From the NCBI GenBank assembly GCA_018432315.1, contig JAHDLB010000017.1, positions 1-64,000 on the forward strand: a DNA stretch of 64,000 nucleotides, given 5' to 3'. The DNA comes from Anaerolineae bacterium. GTDB lineage: Bacteria > Chloroflexota > Anaerolineae > Aggregatilineales > Aggregatilineaceae. Below, piece by piece: positions 8,011-16,959 of the stretch. Under the pieces are notes generated by a model that saw nothing but the letters and a program-made list of their open reading frames with translations, was not told the origin of the DNA and ran no database searches. Numbering within the stretch: the first letter of the stretch is position 1; every line of letters starts with the position of its first letter. The position numbers were made by a program, and so were the translations under genes.

Positions 8011-8059
8011 TTGACAAATTGCCTTGGCGAGTATAATATTCAATTATTCTCTTGAATAT
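8011..8059 (+). promoter_or_regulatory. Promoter and ArsR-type operator of the sulfur operon
   Basis: TTGACA at 8011-8016 and TATAAT at 8032-8037 (or TAATAT at 8034-8039, giving 17-bp spacing) form a good sigma-70-like promoter. Directly downstream is a perfect inverted repeat ATATTCAA (8036-8043), 8-bp spacer, TTGAATAT (8052-8059). Position over the -10 region fits repression by the ArsR-family protein encoded at 8086. Confidence 0.75.
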
Positions 8060-8085
8060 TGAACAAAATAAGCAGGTGTTAGAAA

Positions 8086-8751
8086 GTGTCCACCAAACAC
8101 CAACAGAAAATCCAACTCTACGACCTCTTCGCCCAGATCGGTAAGGCGCTGTCGAGTCCCGGCAGACTGGAACTGCTCGACTTGCTCACCCAGGCATCGC
8201 GCACTGTCGAAGAACTCGCGGTTGAAACGGGTATGAGCATCTCCAATACCTCCCAGCACTTGCAGCGGCTCAAGCAGGCGCGCCTCGTCGAGACCGAGCG
8301 GGAAGGAACCTTCATCCGCTACCGGCTGGCTGCACCCGCCGTGAGCGAACTCTGGCACACACTGCGCCAGGTGGCCGAACAGCAGATCAGTGACGTTGAC
8401 CAGGCCCTGGATGCCTATCGCGAACGGCGCCACGAGTTTGAGCGCATCAATGCTCAGAATCTGCGCCTGCGCCTGCAAAGCAGAGATGTGGTTCTGCTTG
8501 ATGCGCGTCCGACCGTCGAGTATGAATCCGGCCATCTGCCCGGCGCGCTGTCCGCCCCGATCGAGACGGTGGAACAACTGCTGACATCACTTCCCGACGA
8601 CAAGACCATTGTGGCTTACTGTCGTGGCCCCTACTGTGTGCTGGCCGATGAGGTTCTGGCGCTGTTCGCCCAGGCTGGCAGACAGGTCGCACGGCTGGAG
8701 GAAGGCGTTATCGAGTGGCAGATGGCTGGTTATGAAGTATCTCGCGCGTAA
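8086..8751 (+). CDS. ArsR-family regulator with C-terminal rhodanese domain, 221 aa
   Basis: Starts at GTG 8086 with AGGTG eight bases upstream. Residues about 15-95 are a winged HTH of the ArsR/SmtB type (LSSPGRLELLDLL, MSISNTSQHLQRLKQARLV). Residues about 115-215 are a rhodanese domain (VVLLDARPTVEYESGHLPGA) with active loop CRGPYC, two cysteines. This fusion is known to couple sulfane-sulfur sensing with transcription of sulfide-oxidation genes. It heads an operon with DsrE, an SQR-like flavoprotein, a methyltransferase and a cysteine desulfurase, and has a clear inverted-repeat operator in its own promoter. Likely role: persulfide or metalloid-responsive repressor. Confidence 0.88.
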   Translation: MSTKHQQKIQLYDLFAQIGKALSSPGRLELLDLLTQASRTVEELAVETGMSISNTSQHLQRLKQARLVETEREGTFIRYRLAAPAVSELWHTLRQVAEQQISDVDQALDAYRERRHEFERINAQNLRLRLQSRDVVLLDARPTVEYESGHLPGALSAPIETVEQLLTSLPDDKTIVAYCRGPYCVLADEVLALFAQAGRQVARLEEGVIEWQMAGYEVSRA

Positions 8752-8777
8752 GCTCTGAAGGAGCAAACACACATCCG

Positions 8778-9143
8778 ATGGACAATCCAACTGCACAGAA
8801 TATCCTGATCATCATCAACGACGGACCCTACGGCAATGAGCGTGCTTACAACGCTTTGCGCCTGGGCATGAATCTGGCGAAACGGGCCGAGGCCATCGTA
8901 CGCGTGTTTCTGGTAGGGGATGGCGTGGCCTGCGCCAAACGCAACCAGACCACGCCCCAGGGGTACTACAACGTCGAGCGGATGCTCAAGCCCATCCTTA
9001 AGCGCGGCGAGGTCGCAGTTTGAGGTAGCTGCTGTGAGGCTCGCGGGTTCGAGTCAGAAGCATTAATCGAAGGTGTTGTGATCGGGTCGATGGACCTTCA
9101 GGGGGAGTGGACCCTGGCCGCCGACAAAGTGCTGGTTTTCTAA
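8778..9143 (+). CDS. DsrE-family sulfur-transfer protein, candidate selenoprotein (in-frame TGA at 9021)
   Basis: Family: DsrE/YchN-like proteins that relay persulfide sulfur on conserved cysteines in the cytoplasm. Residues 1-81 match the family (IIINDGPYGNERAYNALRLG, VRVFLVGDGVACAKRNQTTP, YYNVERMLKPILKRGEVAV). A TGA then stands at codon 82, where relatives have the first Cys of a CGxC motif. The same frame continues for 39 more codons to TAA at 9141 and completes the family end (GSCCEARG, EGVVIGSMDLQGEWTLAADKVLVF split here). A SECIS-like hairpin follows the TGA. I read this as 121 residues with Sec82. A nonsense mutation or sequencing error is the alternative. Second gene of the ArsR-rhodanese operon. 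Confidence 0.75.
9030..9062 (+). promoter_or_regulatory. Candidate bacterial SECIS element in the dsrE-like gene
   Basis: GGCTCG (9038-9043) pairs with CGAGTC (9050-9055) round a 6-nt loop CGGGTT; TGCT (9030-9033) with AGCA (9059-9062) extends it across a small internal loop. The loop starts 21 nt after the TGA and has G in its second position, both within the accepted bacterial SECIS pattern. The pairing is seen by eye; no folding energy was computed. Confidence 0.55.
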
Positions 9144-9212
9144 TATCTTCCCACATCGCAAACCAGGGCGGCAGGCGCGAATCTGCCGCCTCATCGTACT
9201 CAGGAGAAAACC

Positions 9213-10448
9213 ATGAGCAACAAAACGATCCTCATTCTCGGAGGTGGCGTCGGCGGCCTGGTCACGGCCAATGAACTGCGCCGCTACCTTCTATCTCAGC
9301 ACCGCATTATCGTTATTGACCGGCAGACCCAGCATATCCACAATCCCTCTCTGTTGTGGCTGATGATAGGCTGGCGCGAATCCTCCCATCTCCAGGCCAA
9401 CCTGCACCAACTGGCGCACCGCAATATTGAGTTCGTGCAAGCCGACATCCAGGTTATCGAACCGGACAACCATCGCGTGCAGACCTCTGCAGGGGAATTT
9501 GCTGGCGATCACCTGGTGATCGCGCTCGGCGCGCAGCCTGCTCCTGAGCTGACGCCAGGGTTTGTCGAGGCGGCGCACACGCCGTACACGCTGGAAGGTG
9601 CGGTCCAACTGCGTCAGGCGCTGACTGAATTCAAGGGTGGAAAGTTGGTTGTCGCTGTCACCGGCCTGCCGTATCGCTGCCCGGCTGCGCCCTATGAGAC
9701 AGCGTTGATGTTACACGCATACCTGAAAAAGCGCGGCATGCGGGATCAGACTGACATGGTGATGATCTCGCCGGAAGCTATGCCGATGGGGACTGCCGGG
9801 CCGATCATGGGGAACGCCGTGCGGGAAATGCTCACCGAGCGCGACATTCTGTACCGACCTTCAACCCCTTCCCAGGCCATCGACGCTAACAGTCGCGAAT
9901 TGGTTCTGAACTCCGGCGAACGTGTTCCGTTCGACCTCCTGGTGGGCGTGCCTGCGCATCGCAGCCCGCAGGTCGTGCGCGAATCGGGCCTGACCAATGA
10001 GGCGGGTTGGATTCCGGTCGATGCCAATACCTTGACTACCCGCACTGAAGGCGTCTATGCGCTGGGCGATGTGACCGTCATCCCGCTGCCGGGGCGTTTC
10101 CAGCCAGACGCCGCACTAACCCTCCCCAAAGCGGGTGTTTTCGCTCACCGGCAGGCGGAGGTGGTTGCGTTCAATCTGGCGGCGGAGATTCTGGGTCGCG
10201 CAGAACGCCGCGCTTTTGACGGTCTGGGTGGCTGTTTTGTCGAACTGGGCGATGGCCGGGCGGGTTACGGCGCAGGCGATTTCTATGATCCGCAAGCGCC
10301 AGCCGTGACGCTGCGCAACCCTACCCGGTACTGGCATTGGGCGAAAGTACTGGTTGAGAAGTACTGGCTGTGGCGCTGGTTTTCATCGCGATTCGCCACT
10401 GTGCAGCCCATTGGTGACCGGCTGTTGTTTGGCCGGACGTCGCGTTGA
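9213..10448 (+). CDS. SQR-like FAD-dependent pyridine nucleotide-disulfide oxidoreductase, 411 aa
   Basis: Flavoprotein that probably oxidises sulfide or persulfide and passes electrons to quinone. FAD-binding GxGxxG is at the N-terminus (LILGGGVGGLVTANEL); a second ATG-like motif (HLVIALGAQPAPE) and the C-terminal FAD motif (GVYALGDVTVIPLP) are present. A single redox-like Cys sits in LPYRCPAAPYE about residue 157; the other cysteines typical of classical sulfide:quinone reductases are not evident, so it belongs to a divergent SQR/FccB-like group. The C-terminus (KVLVEKYWLWRWF) is amphipathic and could bind membrane. AGGAG precedes the start. It lies between the DsrE-like protein and a methyltransferase in one operon. 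Confidence 0.8.
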   Translation: MSNKTILILGGGVGGLVTANELRRYLLSQHRIIVIDRQTQHIHNPSLLWLMIGWRESSHLQANLHQLAHRNIEFVQADIQVIEPDNHRVQTSAGEFAGDHLVIALGAQPAPELTPGFVEAAHTPYTLEGAVQLRQALTEFKGGKLVVAVTGLPYRCPAAPYETALMLHAYLKKRGMRDQTDMVMISPEAMPMGTAGPIMGNAVREMLTERDILYRPSTPSQAIDANSRELVLNSGERVPFDLLVGVPAHRSPQVVRESGLTNEAGWIPVDANTLTTRTEGVYALGDVTVIPLPGRFQPDAALTLPKAGVFAHRQAEVVAFNLAAEILGRAERRAFDGLGGCFVELGDGRAGYGAGDFYDPQAPAVTLRNPTRYWHWAKVLVEKYWLWRWFSSRFATVQPIGDRLLFGRTSR

Positions 10449-10471
10449 TTTTTCGGAAGGTAACACAACGA

Positions 10472-11101
10472 ATGCCCAAAACAGGCCCTTTTGACAGATT
10501 CACAGCTGATTACGATACCTGGTTCGAAGCGCACACCGCAGTCTACGAATCGGAACTGGCAGCAATCCGGACCCTGCTGCCGGCAGCAGGAGTAGGAATC
10601 GAGATCGGGGTTGGCACGGGAAGGTTCGCTGCACCGCTGGGTGTCAGATTCGGTATCGAACCCTCGCGGACGATGGCCATTATTGCTCAACAACGTGGAG
10701 TCAAAGTGGCAGTCAGCGTGGCGGAACAGCTCCCATTTGGCAGCTTGCGATTCGATTTTGCCCTGATGGTGACCACCGTCTGTTTCCTGGACGACCTGGC
10801 TACGGCGTTCAAAGAGGGTTACCGGGTGCTGAAACCTGGCGGCAAGTTTCTCATCGGCCTGATTGATCGCGACAGCCAGCTTGGTCAGGTCTATGAAGAA
10901 CACAAATCCGAAAACGTGTTTTACAGGGATGCGACTTTTCATTCCGTTACCGAGGTGGTAAGCCACCTGGCACAGACTAGATTCAGCCAGTTCGAGTTCG
11001 CTCAGACGATCTCCGGAGCACTTTCAGACATTCACGCGCCTCAGCCGGTCAAAAACGGTTACGGCAAAGGCGCCTTCGTCATGATCCGGGCTGTGAAGTG
11101 A
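10472..11101 (+). CDS. Class I SAM-dependent methyltransferase, 209 aa
   Basis: Rossmann-type methyltransferase of the Methyltransf_11 kind. Motif I is IEIGVGTGRFAAPLG about residue 45, followed by FGIEPS (acidic residue after strand 2) and FDFALMVTTVCFLDD, with KPGGKFLIGLIDRDS as the post-motif strand. The ATG at 10472 is preferred because GGAAGG lies 11 bases upstream, rather than the TTG at 10445 that overlaps the previous stop. Substrate unknown. Methyltransferases of this kind often accompany arsenic or sulfur genes, but no arsM-type cysteine set is present. Confidence 0.8.
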   Translation: MPKTGPFDRFTADYDTWFEAHTAVYESELAAIRTLLPAAGVGIEIGVGTGRFAAPLGVRFGIEPSRTMAIIAQQRGVKVAVSVAEQLPFGSLRFDFALMVTTVCFLDDLATAFKEGYRVLKPGGKFLIGLIDRDSQLGQVYEEHKSENVFYRDATFHSVTEVVSHLAQTRFSQFEFAQTISGALSDIHAPQPVKNGYGKGAFVMIRAVK

Positions 11102-11159
11102 ACGAAACATGCAGCCTCACACGATACGCCCTACCCAACTAGCAAGGAGTGGATTAACT

Positions 11160-12287
11160 ATGCAGCCGATTTACCTGGACTACAACGCAACCACACCGGT
11201 TGATCCCCGCGTCATCGATGCGATGCTGCCCTACCTGCGGGAGCACTTCGGCAACCCTTCCAGCAGCCATTATTATGGTTCCCAGGCGCGAGCCGGAGTT
11301 GACACAGCGCGCGAACAGGTTGCCAGTCTGTTGGGGTGTGCGCCCGGCGAGATCGTGTTCACCGGCGGCGGGAGCGAGTCGGATAACCTGGCGATTAAGG
11401 GTGTAGCTGAAGCCTACCGGGATCGCGGCAATCACATCATCACCTGCCAGATCGAACACCCTGCCGTTCTGAATACCTGCCGTTACCTGGAACGGCACGG
11501 ATATCGGGTTACCTATCTCCCGGTGGATCCTGAAGGCCGGGTAGATCCCAACGCTGTCGCGCGAGCCATTACGCCTGAAACCATCCTGATCACCCTTATG
11601 CACGCCAACAACGAAGTGGGGACCATTCAGCCCCTTGGGGCAGTCAGCCAGATAGCGCGCGAGCACGGCATCCTGTTTCACACGGATGCCGCTCAGTCGG
11701 TGGGCAAAATACCCACGCGCGTCGATGAGCTGGGCGTGGACTTGCTGACGGTGGCCGGACACAAACTCTATGCCCCGAAAGGTATCGGCGCATTATACGT
11801 TCGTCGAGGAATGTCGCTGGAACCGCTGATCCACGGTGCGGGACATGAGCATGGGCTGCGCGCCGGAACGGAAAACACCGCCAGCATCGTCGGGTTGGGG
11901 GCAGCCTGCGAGCTTGCAGCGTTAACCCTGGATGAGTCGGTCAGACAGCAAACAGCGCTGCGCGACAGATTGTATCAGGGCTTGTGCAAGCGGGTGCAAA
12001 CAGTTCAGTTGAACGGTCATCCAACCGAACGGCTCCCCAACACGCTCAATGTCAGCTTTGTCGGGCAAGACAGCAGCCTCCTGCTGCCCTCAGTTCCGGA
12101 GATTGCAGCTTCCACCGGCTCGGCGTGTCACGCGGGAGAAACGGAACCATCGGCTGTCTTGTTAGCCATGGGCGTGCCGCGTGACGTGGCGTTGGGTGCC
12201 GTTCGCCTCAGCCTGGGCCGGTGGACCACTGAGGAAGAAATCGACCGGGCTGTTGAAATTCTGGCCCGGCAGGTCAACAGCCTGTGA
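11160..12287 (+). CDS. Cysteine desulfurase (NifS/IscS-like), 375 aa
   Basis: PLP enzyme that removes sulfur from cysteine (selenium from selenocysteine in some members). Family features in order: YLDYNATTPVDP at the start, FTGGGSESDNLAIKG, HPAVLNT, HANNEVGTIQP, HTDAAQSVGK, PLP lysine in VAGHKLYAPKG, and the catalytic cysteine in STGSACHAGE. Start at 11160 is supported by AAGGAG; the longer reading from 11109 lacks one. Last gene of the operon that begins with ArsR-rhodanese, so it likely feeds persulfide to the DsrE and rhodanese partners. A role in supplying selenium to the proposed selenoproteins is possible but speculative. Confidence 0.9.
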   Translation: MQPIYLDYNATTPVDPRVIDAMLPYLREHFGNPSSSHYYGSQARAGVDTAREQVASLLGCAPGEIVFTGGGSESDNLAIKGVAEAYRDRGNHIITCQIEHPAVLNTCRYLERHGYRVTYLPVDPEGRVDPNAVARAITPETILITLMHANNEVGTIQPLGAVSQIAREHGILFHTDAAQSVGKIPTRVDELGVDLLTVAGHKLYAPKGIGALYVRRGMSLEPLIHGAGHEHGLRAGTENTASIVGLGAACELAALTLDESVRQQTALRDRLYQGLCKRVQTVQLNGHPTERLPNTLNVSFVGQDSSLLLPSVPEIAASTGSACHAGETEPSAVLLAMGVPRDVALGAVRLSLGRWTTEEEIDRAVEILARQVNSL

Positions 12288-12305
12288 CATGATACGATCG
12301 TCTCT

Positions 12306-12896
12306 CTAATGGCCTTGATGAGCGCTGTGATCTTCCGCTGACGCATTATACCCACGTACGGTGTTATACAGTTGGACCTGGTGCGGGGTCAGGACTTCGA
12401 GAGTCACCAGGTGCGTGCGCAGATGAACAAAGCGCAGTTCAGCCTTGAGACTCTCGATGCTGATGAGCCTGTCACGGAGCCATTCCTCGTCAATCGTTCC
12501 TTCGCGAAAGGCCAGCTCAAGTCCGGCTTCCTGGTCCAGAATCTGCTCACCCAACGCGATGGCCTGCGGCAGCATGTCATCAAACAGCGCCTGAATCTGA
12601 GTTTGTTGGCCGGAAGTCAATTCCAACTCATTCACCAGGTCGAGCACATGGCGTGGGCCGGGATAACCGTTCAACTCAGCAGGCAGTGCCATTCCTAACC
12701 CTGCCCCGGTACGATAGCCTTCGATAGTGGCGGGATCGATGCCTCGAATTTCGGTGTCCAGTAATTCCCCATAAGCAGACGGAGTCGGCGTCGGTTCACC
12801 CTGCGCACTCGCGCCACTGCCCATACCCATGATCAGCGCCAGCAACACAACGCCGCATATTGCCGCCATCAACCCAAAAACTCGCTTATGCTGCAT
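12306..12896 (-). CDS. Secreted CpxP/Spy-like helical protein, 196 aa
   Basis: Start at 12896 with GGGAGGA upstream. The N-terminus is a signal peptide (RVFGLMAAICGVVLLALIMG, AxA-type end GASAQG). The mature part is mostly helical with LELTSGQQTQIQALFDDM and VLTPHQVQLYNTVRGY, two LTxxQ-like motifs as in CpxP/Spy/ZraP proteins that sense or buffer metals and misfolded proteins outside the membrane. It ends HSAHQGH, histidine rich. It converges with the cysteine desulfurase and lies downstream of two SHOCT genes and CopB on the minus strand, so a periplasm-like copper stress role is inferred. Confidence 0.65.
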   Translation of the reverse strand: MQHKRVFGLMAAICGVVLLALIMGMGSGASAQGEPTPTPSAYGELLDTEIRGIDPATIEGYRTGAGLGMALPAELNGYPGPRHVLDLVNELELTSGQQTQIQALFDDMLPQAIALGEQILDQEAGLELAFREGTIDEEWLRDRLISIESLKAELRFVHLRTHLVTLEVLTPHQVQLYNTVRGYNASAEDHSAHQGH

Positions 12897-12958
12897 TGTG
12901 ATCCTCCCTGATGTGGTGATCAAATTGTTCGCCAACCAGTTTGAAGCTCCAAGGGGTG

Positions 12959-13171
12959 CTATCGTCGCAAACCCTCACGCATCTCCAAGTATTCTGCTCG
13001 ACTAATCTCACCGCTGGCATAACGTTTTTCGAGAATATCAAGTGCAGTGGACGAATCGTGTTTCTGTTTTCCCTGCCAGGTACGTTCTTCCTGGTCTTGT
13101 GGCAGCCAGCCCAAAAAATACGCCAACGCCACCAGAATTAGAACCGGCACCAGCCATCCAAATCCCATCAT
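12959..13171 (-). CDS. Single-pass membrane protein with SHOCT domain, 70 aa
   Basis: N-terminal membrane helix (WLVPVLILVALAYFLGWLP) followed by a C-terminal SHOCT motif (ALDILEKRYASGEISRAEYLEMREGL), a short domain found at the end of many bacterial membrane and oligomerising proteins. GGAGGA stands upstream of the ATG at 13171. Similar small SHOCT proteins are at 13205-13474 and 18677-18958 in this island, suggesting duplication. Function unknown; the repeated link to copper genes is the only clue. Confidence 0.7.
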   Translation of the reverse strand: MMGFGWLVPVLILVALAYFLGWLPQDQEERTWQGKQKHDSSTALDILEKRYASGEISRAEYLEMREGLRR

Positions 13172-13204
13172 GGTTGTATCTTCCTCCGGCGATGTTTCTT
13201 GAGC

Positions 13205-13474
13205 TTATGCTCTGAGATCATCGCGTATTTGCTCAAATTCGGTTTTACTGATCTCACCGCGCGCATAGCGCTCCTTGAGTATGTCTAACGCGTCGCGTGT
13301 TGGACGGTGGTGACTCGCCGCTTCGGCATTATCAGAGTTGCGGTTCGCATTCGATCCGACAGAAGCGCGGAACAGCCATACCGCCAACACAACCAACCCA
13401 CCCCAGAACAAAACCATCATCAGTCCGCCGAAGATCATCGTTTCCCAGCTATAGCCATGATGTGGATACCACAT
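13205..13474 (-). CDS. Membrane SHOCT protein, 89 aa
   Basis: I place the start at 13474 (MWYPHHGYSWETM), with GGAG and AAGGG upstream, rather than at the longer reading from 13564. One membrane helix (FGGLMMVLFWGGLVVLAVWLF), then a linker and a SHOCT motif (ALDILKERYARGEISKTEFEQI). The N-terminal Met/His-containing segment would face outside and could touch metal. It is adjacent to the 70-residue SHOCT gene and downstream of CopB, same strand, probably one operon. Confidence 0.65.
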   Translation of the reverse strand: MWYPHHGYSWETMIFGGLMMVLFWGGLVVLAVWLFRASVGSNANRNSDNAEAASHHRPTRDALDILKERYARGEISKTEFEQIRDDLRA

Positions 13475-13612
13475 AGTGCCCTTGTTTTCTCCTACCAGTT
13501 TCACCATCAGTGTATCCGTTGATTGTGAAGCTCTCGTGTCCCGCCTATGACGTTTTCGTAACAATCGTGAGAAGTGCCAGGCCCCGGCAGGGTGACTACA
13601 AGGGCATTTCTT

Positions 13613-15690
13613 CTACGAGGCGAACTGCATACGACGGAGCAATTGCGCATTCGCGGCAACAATCACCGTACTCAGCGACATGAACAGCGCGCCGACTGCC
13701 GGTGACAGCACAATCCCAATCGGAGCCAGCACGCCTGCCGCCAGCGGCAGCGCAAAAACGTTATAGCCAGTTGCCCAGATCAGGTTCTGGATCATCTTGC
13801 GGTAAGTTGCACGACTCAGCTCAAAGATGTGTACCACATCGAGGGGGTTACTGCGCACCAAGATGATCCCCGCCGACTCAATCGCAACATCCGTGCCGCT
13901 GCCGATGGCGATCCCTACATCGGCGCGCGTGAGCGCGGGCGCATCGTTGACGCCATCCCCAACCATAGCAACCTGTTTGCCCTGCTTTTGCAGTTCGGCC
14001 ACCTTGTGATCTTTGTGTTCAGGCAGCACTTCAGCAAAGTAGGTGTCAATTCCAAGTTCCTCCGCGACCGCCCGTGCTACGGCTTCGCTGTCGCCGGTGA
14101 GCATCGCGACTTCGATTCCCATCGCGTGCAGACGCTGAACAACGTCACGACTTTCCTCGCGGATCACGTCCGCCAGCGCAAACGCGGCGACCGGCTGTGT
14201 GTCATCCACCAGATAGACCACCGACTGCCCTTTAGCCCCGGCATCGTCACGAAACTGCTGCAAAGTGTCCGGCAAACGCTCTCCAACATCTCCAGCAAAC
14301 GCGGACCACCAACGTATACCGTTCGCCCATCATAGGTTGCCTGGATGCCACGTCCCTTGATCGCCTCAAAATCGCGCATGCTGGGCGGGGTGATCTGGCG
14401 ATCTTCCGCGGCACGACGAATGCCACGCGCGATCAAGTGCTCGGAATCCCCCTCCACCGCCAAGGCAACCGCCAGAGCTTGTTTTTCATCCCAGCCATTC
14501 GCCGTTGCCATCTTCACCACCCCAAACGCCCCTTCGGTCAGAGTGCCGGTTTTGTCGAAGATCACCAGATCGATCTGACGCGCTTTTTCGAGCGCCAGCC
14601 GGTCACGGATCAAGATGCCGTTGCGCGCGCCCAACGAGGTACTGATCGCCACCACCAACGGGATCGCCAACCCTAGCGCATGCGGGCACGCAATCACCAG
14701 CACGGTCACAGCCCGTTCGAGCACCTCAAGTTCAAACCCCACCGCGAGCAGCCACGCCACGATAGTTATGCCAGCCACGACCAGCGCCACATAAAACAGC
14801 CATCCAGCCGCCTTATCGGCCAGGATTTGGGTGTTCGATTTGCTCTGTTGGGCTTCTGCAACCAGGCGCATAATCCCGGCCAGGGCGGTTTCGTCGCCGG
14901 TCGCGGTCACACGCACGCGCAGACTGCCATCCCCGTTGATCGTCCCACCGATCACCTTATCGCCAGGATTCTTCTCGACCGGTTTGGATTCGCCCGTGAT
15001 CATGGCTTCGTTGACGTCTGAATGCCCCTCCACCACTTCACCATCAGCAGGGACACTCGCGCCAGGGCGAACCAGAATCAGATCGTTGTTTTTGAGCTGG
15101 CTGACAGATACTTCTTCGGTCCCTCTGTCCGTGATACGTTCTGCCGTATCAGGCATCAGCTTAGCAAGCTCGTTCAATGCCCCCGATGCCTGCCGCACAC
15201 TGCGCATTTCAATCCAGTGCCCCAACAGCATGATGTCGATCAGCGTCGCCATCTCCCAGAAAAAGCCACTGTCGGGGGAAACAAACACGGCGAACACGCT
15301 GTACACAAACGCCACCGAGATCGCCAGTGAGATCAAGGTCATCATGCCGGGGCGACGGTTCTTGATTTCCGGCACGGCCATTTGCAGGAAAGGTACACCG
15401 CCGTAGAAAAAGATCGCGATCGCAAACAGGGGCCCCACCCACCGGTCACCGGTAAACTCCGGCAGACTGAATCCAAACCAGTCCTGCAGCATGGGGCTGA
15501 ATAACAGCACCGGAATGGTCAGCAGCAGCGATACCCAGAACCGGTTACGAAACATGAATTCGTGGCCGGTGTGATCGACATGCGCGCTACCATGCCCGCT
15601 GTGATCATGCTCGTGCGCAGCCTGCCGGGTATGTTCCTGGGGATGAGTCTGTGTATGGCCTGCGTGCATATCATGCGGATGTTCTGTCAT
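13613..15690 (-). pseudogene. copB: CopB-type copper P1B-ATPase interrupted by a frameshift
   Basis: Heavy-metal exporting P-type ATPase of the CopB (P1B-3) kind: histidine-rich N-terminus ([21 protein letters not shown]), membrane helices, ion-binding CPH in [13 protein letters not shown], phosphorylation motif DKTGTLT, and [20 protein letters not shown]. Start at 15690 has AAAGGA upstream. Near 14290 the frame changes: the first part ends [10 protein letters not shown] and then reads nonsense to a stop at 14164, while the next frame resumes [14 protein letters not shown] two-base AG duplication (GAGAGCG for GAGCG) explains it. So the gene is either inactivated, wrongly assembled, or split. 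A TACGCCA-TT-TGGCGTA operator lies upstream. Confidence 0.8.
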
Positions 15691-15777
15691 GGGATGGTCC
15701 TTTCTAATCTTGCTATATCCCCCTCCCACAGGGGGTGGGCATAAGAAAGAATATAAATGAAGCAAGATTTTTTGGTA

Positions 15778-15793
15778 TACGCCATTTGGCGTA
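15778..15793. promoter_or_regulatory. Island operator, perfect copy (TACGCCA-TT-TGGCGTA)
   Basis: Perfect 7-bp inverted arms around TT, 85 bp upstream of the CopB start. Same element as at 23906, 30762 and 30849. Position upstream of copper and redox genes suggests a shared transcription factor. Confidence 0.6.
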
Positions 15794-15834
15794 TTTTCCT
15801 ATCCGTCATTCGGCACAAATCATTCGTTCTCTGG

Positions 15835-16959
15835 CTAAAACGCGGTCGGCAGTGTGAATGTGAAACTGCTTCCCTGACCGGGACCGGGACTCGCCGCCCG
15901 TATGGTTCCGCCATGTGCCTCAACCAGATGCCGGGCGATGGTCAGCCCGATCCCACTCCCACCGCCCGTTCGTGACCGAGATTTGTCTACGCGATAAAAA
16001 CGCTCAAAAAGATGAGGCAAGTGTTCCGGGGCAATACCAATCCCCGTGTCGGCCACCGTCATAACTATCTCATGCGCGGCGGTTTTAGCGCTCACAGCCA
16101 CCATACCACCTGCAGGGGTATATTGCAGGGCATTGCCGAGCAGGTTGATGACCACCTGCACGATCCGATCTGGATCGGCGGTAATATCCGGCAGGTTATG
16201 GTCCAGTGATAACTCAAGACCAACATTCTTGTCATCAAATTGTGGCCGCAGCCGCGCGGCGGCGGATTCGATCAGGCTGGCAATTTGCACTGGTTTGCGG
16301 TCAAGGACAAGCTGTCGCGCCTCAACGCGTGAGAGTTCCTGCAAATCCTGCACCAGCCGCTGAAGACGATCCAACTCACTTTGAATATTCACGTAAGTCG
16401 CCGGTTCGCCGGGCAGCACGCCGTCAATCAATCCTTCCATCATCGCCTGCAAGCTGCCCAACGGCGTGCGCAGTTCGTGAGCAACATTTCCGATCAATTC
16501 CAGGCGGCGCTGTTCGGTATGCTCCAAATCCTGCGCCATCTGGTTAAAGGCGGTGGCGAGGTCGCCCAGTTCATCCTGACTCACGATTTGAACCCGTTTG
16601 TGGTAATCACCCTGCGCGATACGCTGGCTGGCTTGCCGCATCTGGCGAACGGGTTCGACAATCCGCTGAGACACAAACAGGCTCATCACAAACGCGGCCA
16701 TCATCGCCACTGCCACAGCCACCACCATGATCTCGTTGAGACTGTCCATAAAACTATCACGCCAATCGTTCTCGACCATTGCCCGGTTGCCCATCATGGT
16801 CATCATGGATTCCATGCGCATGGTATGGTGCGTAAGCGCGGTTGGCGCACGCCAGCGAGCCGTAACCAACAGTACGGCGCTGCCCACCAGCACGATAACG
16901 GCATAAGACAAAAACAGCTTCCAACGCAGGCGTTGTTGGATTATCGTCCAGATCATCAT
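15835..16959 (-). CDS. Membrane sensor histidine kinase, 374 aa
   Basis: Sensor of an OmpR-type two-component system. Two membrane helices (LFLSYAVIVLVGSAVLL near the start and VAVAVAMMAAFVMSLFV about residue 80) enclose a short Met-rich extracellular loop (MRMESMMTMMGN) that could bind copper. HAMP follows, then HisKA with the phospho-acceptor in VAHELRTPLGSLQ, and HATPase with N, G1 and G2 boxes (NLLGNALQY, VADTGIGIAPEHL, GSGIGLTIA). The start ATG overlaps the stop of the response regulator. Likely senses metal and controls CopB and the neighbouring proteins, by context. Confidence 0.88.
   Translation of the reverse strand: MMIWTIIQQRLRWKLFLSYAVIVLVGSAVLLVTARWRAPTALTHHTMRMESMMTMMGNRAMVENDWRDSFMDSLNEIMVVAVAVAMMAAFVMSLFVSQRIVEPVRQMRQASQRIAQGDYHKRVQIVSQDELGDLATAFNQMAQDLEHTEQRRLELIGNVAHELRTPLGSLQAMMEGLIDGVLPGEPATYVNIQSELDRLQRLVQDLQELSRVEARQLVLDRKPVQIASLIESAAARLRPQFDDKNVGLELSLDHNLPDITADPDRIVQVVINLLGNALQYTPAGGMVAVSAKTAAHEIVMTVADTGIGIAPEHLPHLFERFYRVDKSRSRTGGGSGIGLTIARHLVEAHGGTIRAASPGPGQGSSFTFTLPTAF

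Noticed and set aside
9041-9056. tRNA T-loop-like GGTTCGAGTC
   Set aside because: It lies within the dsrE-like frame and is explained better by the SECIS-like hairpin; no cloverleaf was found.
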